Below, one piece after another: positions 4,904-8,304 of a stretch of DNA of 8,304 nt (its first letter is position 1; each line of letters starts with the position of its first letter). The notes below the pieces were generated by a model that was not told where the DNA came from, searched no databases, and worked only from the letters and a program-made list of their open reading frames with translations. Made by a program: the position numbers and the translations under genes. Source of the DNA: Candidatus Pacearchaeota archaeon (GTDB lineage Archaea; Nanoarchaeota; Nanoarchaeia; Pacearchaeales; GW2011-AR1). Location of the stretch: contig NZER01000285.1 of assembly GCA_002690445.1 (NCBI GenBank), positions 1 to 8,304 of the forward strand, given 5' to 3'.

Positions 4904-4956
4904 AATTTCAAAAATAAAACCGAAAAAATAAGAACAACACACCTTTAAGTAAGAGT
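4904..4956 (+). promoter_or_regulatory. Intergenic element B: probable phage promoter or activator site
   Basis: AATTTCAAAAATAAAACC (4904-4921) includes most of the second exact 21-bp copy (4911-4931). Downstream is AAGAGT at 4951-4956, then AGGGCAAATT and the ATG at 4967, resembling the TAGAGT-AGTGGGACA-ATG end of promoter P1. No -35 hexamer lies at the right distance from AAGAGT. As with element A, the sequence sits just before a single gene start, suggesting a promoter using an extra factor. The -10 is weak, so the assignment is tentative. Confidence 0.45.
4911..4931 (+). repeat. 21-bp intergenic direct repeat, copy B
   Basis: Exact second copy of 4640-4660, same orientation, 271 bases apart start to start. 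It ends 35 bases before the ATG at 4967, against 22 for copy A, so the position relative to the start codon is not fixed. The two copies flank one small gene, so they could also allow deletion of that gene by recombination, though 21 bases is short for this. Confidence 0.9.
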
Positions 4957-4966
4957 AGGGCAAATT

Positions 4967-5254
4967 ATGTTACCATTTAAATCACACATGACAGATGAAA
5001 TCCTTGTGGAGTATACAGGAGTAAATACGGACTTGGAAAATCTTTATAAAATAAGCTCTCATCCTCACAGGAATGCCTTTGGAGAACTTTGCGGAAAACC
5101 CAAGAAGAATAAAAGGAAAAATAAATTTACCGAAGATGACCTTATGTCATTCAAACAATTAGGTTATGCGGTTTGTTACAATAAGCTTGACGAGCATGGC
5201 AAGAAGGTCTATATTCATCACAACATGAGAACTTTCAAGGAGAAAAAAGTATGA
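4967..5254 (+). CDS. 95-residue protein with basic stretch, unknown function
   Basis: Starting at ATG 4967, the product has a mixed N-terminal half (SHMTDEILVEYTGVNTDLEN), a strongly basic stretch at residues 43-54 (GKPKKNKRKNKF), a helix (TEDDLMSFKQLGYA) and a C-terminal LDEHGKKVY segment (74-82). The last motif recurs as LDKDGKRVY in the gene at 5826. The basic stretch could contact nucleic acid; this is inference. ATG 4988 (MTDEIL) is another possible start, but neither has a Shine-Dalgarno sequence. Its stop overlaps the next ATG as ATGA. No family recognised. Confidence 0.8.
   Translation: MLPFKSHMTDEILVEYTGVNTDLENLYKISSHPHRNAFGELCGKPKKNKRKNKFTEDDLMSFKQLGYAVCYNKLDEHGKKVYIHHNMRTFKEKKV
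5238..5242 (+). promoter_or_regulatory. Shine-Dalgarno sequence for the gene at 5251
   Basis: AGGAG lies eight bases before ATG 5251, within the 3' end of the previous gene. It is the first clear canonical ribosome site in this part of the window and fixes this short gene's start. Confidence 0.7.
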
Positions 5255-5403
5255 GCGACAAAGAAGCATATCTAATCATTTTGGAGCAAATAGAAGAAGA
5301 TTTACACCATGACCAAATAACAGGTCTGTATGAGGAACAACTCACAGAAGCATATAATGTATTGCTAAATAAATTCACGGCAATTATAAAGGAGGGCAAA
5401 TAA
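5251..5403 (+). CDS. 50-residue acidic helical protein, unknown function
   Basis: A very short gene whose reality is supported by AGGAG eight bases upstream, an ATGA overlap with the previous stop and a TAATG junction with the next start. The product (MSDKEAYLIILEQIEEDLHH, then a DQITG turn and EEQLTEAYNVLLNKFTAIIK) is a clear two-helix hairpin by composition. The opening MSDKEA resembles the next gene's MSEKQE. No family recognised. Confidence 0.75.
   Translation: MSDKEAYLIILEQIEEDLHHDQITGLYEEQLTEAYNVLLNKFTAIIKEGK
5391..5395 (+). promoter_or_regulatory. Strong Shine-Dalgarno sequence for the gene at 5403
   Basis: GGAGG lies seven bases before ATG 5403, the best canonical ribosome site in the window. 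It supports this short gene and shows that the host ribosome uses standard Shine-Dalgarno pairing. Confidence 0.8.
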
Positions 5404-5579
5404 TGAGCGAAAAACAAGAATTAGTTGAAGTCACTATCGGTGATTATGGAGATTACGAAATTGAAGTCATTATCGACAACGGCAAACGCAAATACGCCAA
5501 ATATTTCGATAACGATTACGAAGCGCAACAATGGATTGACGCTCAACCATTCAAAGTTACTTGCACAAATTTTTCATAG
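5403..5579 (+). CDS. 58-residue beta-rich acidic protein, unknown function
   Basis: The product has probable strands ELVEVTIGDYGDYEIEVIID and RKYAKYF, a short helix (NDYEAQQWIDAQ) and a final strand (FKVTCTNFS). The strand-strand-strand-helix-strand order suggests a compact beta-sheet domain, unlike the helical hairpins around it. The start is fixed by GGAGG seven bases upstream and by the TAATG overlap. The stop TAG shares its AG with the next gene's AGGAG ribosome site. No family recognised. Confidence 0.78.
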   Translation: MSEKQELVEVTIGDYGDYEIEVIIDNGKRKYAKYFDNDYEAQQWIDAQPFKVTCTNFS

Positions 5580-5582
5580 GAG
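5578..5582 (+). promoter_or_regulatory. Shine-Dalgarno sequence that sets the start at 5591
   Basis: AGGAG lies eight bases before ATG 5591 and overlaps the TAG stop of the previous gene. It favours ATG 5591 over the in-frame ATG at 5561, which has no ribosome site and overlaps the upstream gene. Confidence 0.8.
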
Positions 5583-5590
5583 TTAATATA

Positions 5591-5824
5591 ATGGACAAAC
5601 AAGAATTGGAGAATACTCCAAACTATATTTTATATACTCAAGCGTTAGGGGATATTGATGCGACTCTTGACAATATTAAAGATTCACTAAATAATACCGA
5701 CAACGGGAGTTACTTTGGCGAAATAAATACTACTCTTGATAACTTAGTTACTCAAACTTTTGAATTAAATAAGACGATGAATAGCATTGCAAAATCGCTC
5801 AGGTTAATTTCACAGAGAAAATAA
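5591..5824 (+). CDS. 77-residue helical protein with internal repeat, unknown function
   Basis: The start is at ATG 5591 (MDKQELENTPNYILY). The product is helical and Asn/Thr-rich, with two similar heptad-like stretches: ATLDNIKDSLNNTDNG and TTLDNLVTQTFELNKT. TLDN(I/L) recurs at about residues 25-28 and 48-51, suggesting a duplicated helix or a short parallel coiled coil. This resembles small self-associating proteins, but no named family is matched. The gene begins 11 bases after the previous stop and ends one base before the next ATG. Confidence 0.8.
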   Translation: MDKQELENTPNYILYTQALGDIDATLDNIKDSLNNTDNGSYFGEINTTLDNLVTQTFELNKTMNSIAKSLRLISQRK

Positions 5825-5825
5825 G

Positions 5826-6047
5826 ATGAGTGAAAGATTAGATGAGTTGCTTGAACAAGAAGATATAGAGATTCTAAATGGGATTCACGATGACGAGATA
5901 GTTTATGTTAGTGCTTATTATATTCTTGACAAGGACGGCAAGCGAGTCTACGATATGGAAATGATTAGGCAAGAATTTGAAGAAAATATACTAATTTTAA
6001 TTGATTTAAATAAACAACGAGGAAGGTCAGATGGAAAAACTACTTGA
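5826..6047 (+). CDS. 73-residue acidic protein with LDxxGKxVY motif, unknown function
   Basis: An acidic N-terminal helix (RLDELLEQEDIEILNGI) is followed by a strand (EIVYVSAYYILD), the turn DKDGKRVYD, and a second helix (EMIRQEFEENILILIDLNK). LDKDGKRVY (34-42) matches LDEHGKKVY in the gene at 4967, where it also lies before a Met/Arg-containing segment. The tail (QRGRSDGKTT) is basic. The ATG follows the previous stop by one base with only a weak GAGA upstream. The 3' end overlaps the next gene by 17 bases. No family recognised. Confidence 0.8.
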   Translation: MSERLDELLEQEDIEILNGIHDDEIVYVSAYYILDKDGKRVYDMEMIRQEFEENILILIDLNKQRGRSDGKTT

Positions 6048-6189
6048 GTTAATTGACAAAAAAATTCAAGAGATTGAAAATTACTCAATCGACACTCAGG
6101 AGAACGAAGAACGATACATCCATGAGATAAATTGCCTTATGGAAGTCAGGTTTTTGCTCTTTGGAGACAGGAATCTAGTGGTTTTTTAA
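6031..6189 (+). CDS. 52-residue helical protein, last gene before rIIA, unknown function
   Basis: ATG 6031 has GAGG eight bases upstream within the preceding gene. The product starts with an amphipathic helix (MEKLLELIDKKIQEIENY), continues with an acidic segment (IDTQENEERYIHEI) and ends with a hydrophobic stretch (EVRFLLFGDRNLVVF). It resembles small phage proteins with one long and one short helix, but no family is recognised. A T6-A8 run begins at its stop codon and forms part of the A-tract before the rIIA promoter. Confidence 0.72.
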   Translation: MEKLLELIDKKIQEIENYSIDTQENEERYIHEINCLMEVRFLLFGDRNLVVF

Positions 6190-6236
6190 AAAAAATGAAA
6201 AAGGGTGTTGACAGGGCATACGGCATCTGCCATACT
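6184..6236 (+). promoter_or_regulatory. Promoter P4 for the rIIA-like gene
   Basis: A perfect -35 TTGACA (6208-6213), a 17-bp spacer and CATACT (6231-6236), which matches four of six bases of TATAAT. An A/T tract at 6184-6203 suits an UP element. Unlike promoters P1-P3, the ATG is 70 nt from the -35, giving a leader of about 35 nt. The -10 is echoed as CATACTT at 6242-6248, 11 bp (one helical turn) downstream, which could be an operator half-site or chance. It drives the rIIA-like gene. Confidence 0.68.
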
Positions 6237-6251
6237 TCAATCATACTTTTA

Positions 6252-6291
6252 ATTATCACACACAAACACACAAGAAAATGATTATCACACA
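6252..6291 (+). repeat. Short direct repeat flanking the rIIA start codon
   Basis: ATTATCACACA occurs at 6252-6262 and again at 6281-6291, on either side of ATG 6278-6280, 29 bases apart. The leader between them is A/C-rich (ACACAAACACACAAG) and lacks a Shine-Dalgarno sequence. Two identical RNA stretches around a start codon could bind a translational repressor, as T4 RegA does at early mRNA starts, but T4 RegA sites are not like this one, so the role is speculative. Confidence 0.45.
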
Positions 6292-8304
6292 AGATAAAAA
6301 CAAGCAAGTCGTGCAGTCGCATGACTTTGATTCTGTAAATTGCACGATTGATGCAGAGGATATGCGTTATGTCGCATCTCTCTTGCGCAACAATTATTCT
6401 AACCCTTCACTTGCGGTTGTGCGTGAAATTAGTGCCAATGCACTTGACGCAAACCTTGAGGCAAATGCCTCACGCAAGGTAGAGGTTACTGTACCCTCTC
6501 AACTCAACCCTCACTTTGTTGTAAGGGATTTCGGGGGAGGTTTAAGCCAAGATGACATATTTGGTCTTTATTCCAAGTATGGAAAATCTACCAAACGAGA
6601 CTCCAACAATTATATTGGTGCTTTCGGAATTGGTAAGTTTGCCCCATTATCGTATGGGAATAATTTTACAGTAGTTTCCTATCATGGTGGAAAGAAGATT
6701 TCATATAATGTTTTCGTAAATGAAGATGACGATACCAAAATCGTCAAATTAAACGAAGTGAGAAGTCATGCGCCTACTGGATTATCTGTTGAAGTTGCCA
6801 TTGCTGATGACGATGTAGATACTTTTAGAGACATTATTAAAAATTTCTTTCGATTCTTTTCGGATGAGGAAATGCCGAAATTCATTGGAGTAGGGGAAGA
6901 TGAAAAGTTTTTCCCCGACTTTGAGGTCGTTATGGAAGCAAAAGATGGTTCTTGGAGAATCCTTGAGGATGAACAAGACTATTGGGCGAGAAATCACCAT
7001 GAATCTCATGCGATCATGGGGAGAGTTCACTACCCTCTTAATGCCCAAAACATTAATTTTCAAGCAATGGAAGGTTTCGATGATTCGGACAATCAATCCG
7101 TAAAAAAAGCCGATAACTTGCGAGAGTTAGCTAACCAAGATAATCTTTACATTCGCTTTCCTATTGGCGCACTTAAATTGCACCATAGTCGTGAATCTTT
7201 GGAGTATAACAAGAATACTCAAAAGGAAATTCTTTCCGTTCTTCAGAGTGTGCGTGAAGATATTGAGGCTATTGCAAAGGAAAAACTTGGTGATGCCGAA
7301 GATTTATGGGATGCCAAAGTTAAGTATGCACAAGTTATTAATGCGTTGCCACATGGTTTAAGAAATATCTTTGCTAATTCTTTTGAGTGGGATGGGATGA
7401 AAATTGACTCCCCTTCTATTGATAGAAATCATAAATATCAAGATGAAGTTATTATAACTGATTACTTCAAGCAAAATGATGCCGATGCTACGGATGGGTA
7501 CAAGGTACGCTCACAAAAAACTCATCGTATTCATCCCGACAAGAATACTGTACTCTATATCCAAGACAATAAGAGTTATCATGGCAATAATATGCGAGCA
7601 AGGACTCTCTTTAACGAGGACGAGACTTTAGAAAAAGTTACTGCCGTTTATTGGAGTTGCGAAGCAGGAGAAATTCATGTTTACGAAGATATGGGTTTCA
7701 ATAAAATCAATAAGGACAGAATTGGTATACTTTCTAATGTCGAAAAAGCTAAGTTGCAGTCCAAAGGGAAGTCGGTAAGCGGAGAAAGTCGTGCTGATGT
7801 ACCTGTTTTTGAGCTTGACACAGAGGGGAAGCATAGATATAAGAGTCGCAATGCGCTTTATTGGCTTAATTGCAACGAAAACATTGACGAACTAGAAGAA
7901 TCGGAGAGGGAGTTAATTTATATTCCTATTGCAAACTATAAAATTGTCAATGAAAATGGCACAGGGCAAGAAGCAACATTGGAATTAGATACCTTTTTGC
8001 GTGATGTTAAAGGGGTTGAAAATATCCAAAAAGCCTTACATGACCAAACTCCCATAGCGAAAACAGGAGTGGAATTTGAATCCCCCCTCATTATAGGTGT
8101 ACGCAGAAAAGATTGCGGTAAACTTGACAAGGCTCGTTGGAGTAGTTGGGCAGATTACAAGAAGAATTTTGCGAAATCATATCTCGTAGACCATCTTGAC
8201 AAGGTATTGGAATCCGAAAAGGCAATGGCTTTCAAGGAGCAACAATACTCTATGGATGAGTATAGGTGCATTCATCAGTTGGTAGAGAACGGAAAATTTC
8301 GTAA
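6278..8304 (+). CDS. rIIA: rIIA-like protein, GHKL (HATPase_c) ATPase, 3' truncated
   Basis: An uninterrupted frame of 675 codons runs off the right edge; T4 RIIA is about 725 residues, so roughly the last 50 may be missing. The N-terminal GHKL (Bergerat) ATP-binding domain is clear: the N box VREISANALDA (48-58, with E50, N54 and D57), G1 box RDFGGG (83-88, D84) and G2 box GAFGIGK (114-120), with PTGLSVEV at 166-173 as a possible further ATP-lid strand. The rest is a family-specific C-terminal region without known catalytic motifs. In T4, RIIA acts with RIIB and is needed to grow on lambda lysogens carrying RexAB; its mechanism is unsettled. The start MIITQDKNKQ lies about 35 nt after promoter P4. 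rIIB may follow outside the window. A general GHKL ATPase is the alternative. Confidence 0.85.
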   Translation, partial: MIITQDKNKQVVQSHDFDSVNCTIDAEDMRYVASLLRNNYSNPSLAVVREISANALDANLEANASRKVEVTVPSQLNPHFVVRDFGGGLSQDDIFGLYSKYGKSTKRDSNNYIGAFGIGKFAPLSYGNNFTVVSYHGGKKISYNVFVNEDDDTKIVKLNEVRSHAPTGLSVEVAIADDDVDTFRDIIKNFFRFFSDEEMPKFIGVGEDEKFFPDFEVVMEAKDGSWRILEDEQDYWARNHHESHAIMGRVHYPLNAQNINFQAMEGFDDSDNQSVKKADNLRELANQDNLYIRFPIGALKLHHSRESLEYNKNTQKEILSVLQSVREDIEAIAKEKLGDAEDLWDAKVKYAQVINALPHGLRNIFANSFEWDGMKIDSPSIDRNHKYQDEVIITDYFKQNDADATDGYKVRSQKTHRIHPDKNTVLYIQDNKSYHGNNMRARTLFNEDETLEKVTAVYWSCEAGEIHVYEDMGFNKINKDRIGILSNVEKAKLQSKGKSVSGESRADVPVFELDTEGKHRYKSRNALYWLNCNENIDELEESERELIYIPIANYKIVNENGTGQEATLELDTFLRDVKGVENIQKALHDQTPIAKTGVEFESPLIIGVRRKDCGKLDKARWSSWADYKKNFAKSYLVDHLDKVLESEKAMAFKEQQYSMDEYRCIHQLVENGKFR

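Noticed and set aside
5587..5592. Perfect TATAAT overlapping ATG 5591
   Set aside because: It would start transcription inside the gene, and the nearest -35-like TTGCAC is 20 bp away. The gene has a good Shine-Dalgarno sequence for translation from a longer mRNA.
6182..6195. T6-A8 run after the gene at 6031 as a terminator
   Set aside because: No GC-rich stem precedes the T run. The tract suits an upstream promoter element for TTGACA at 6208 better.
6782..7096. 104-codon open frame on the minus strand inside the rIIA-like gene
   Set aside because: It lies opposite a long, motif-bearing gene, has no ribosome site or promoter, and its translation looks like an antisense shadow.
7628..8130. 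Minus-strand open frames at 7628-7834 and 7936-8130
   Set aside because: Both are antisense to the rIIA-like frame and have no independent support; all other genes are on the plus strand.

Overview
The window looks like part of a tailed-phage (or related prophage) genome, from an early or accessory region. It is about 38% G+C by eye. All 26 genes I support lie on the + strand, packed end to end with ATGA or TAATG overlaps. Nearly all encode acidic proteins of 50-100 residues with no recognisable function, which is typical of phage early/accessory regions. The one family I recognise with confidence is an rIIA-like GHKL ATPase gene that starts at 6278 and runs off the right edge. The host cannot be named from this sequence. 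No tRNA, rRNA, integrase, structural gene, CRISPR array or insertion sequence is visible.

Layout: (1) 2-334, the 3' end of an unrecognised basic protein. (2) 331-3221, a promoter followed by fourteen small genes in one tight run, including three neighbours (1677-2354) that look like tandem paralogs of a DpnD/PcfM-like fold, and a probable internal promoter at 2516. (3) 3239-4626, a second promoter of the same design, three small genes and a 208-residue unknown protein. (4) 4634-5254, two single genes, each preceded by the same 21-bp intergenic sequence. (5) 5251-6189, five small genes, several of which, unlike most earlier genes, have clear Shine-Dalgarno sequences. (6) 6190-6277, a promoter and an A/C-rich leader, then the rIIA-like gene.

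The most unusual signals are regulatory. Three TTGACA promoters sit 37-38 nt upstream of an ATG, so the predicted transcript starts almost at the start codon (leaderless or nearly so). Two of them share an upstream AACTT/A-tract block with the two 21-bp repeats. The window also contains only one GATC by manual reading, and no GGCC, CCGG or CGCG, while GCGC is common; this fits selection by host restriction. Functions of the small proteins are unknown. A role in host takeover or in countering host defences is an inference from position and size only.
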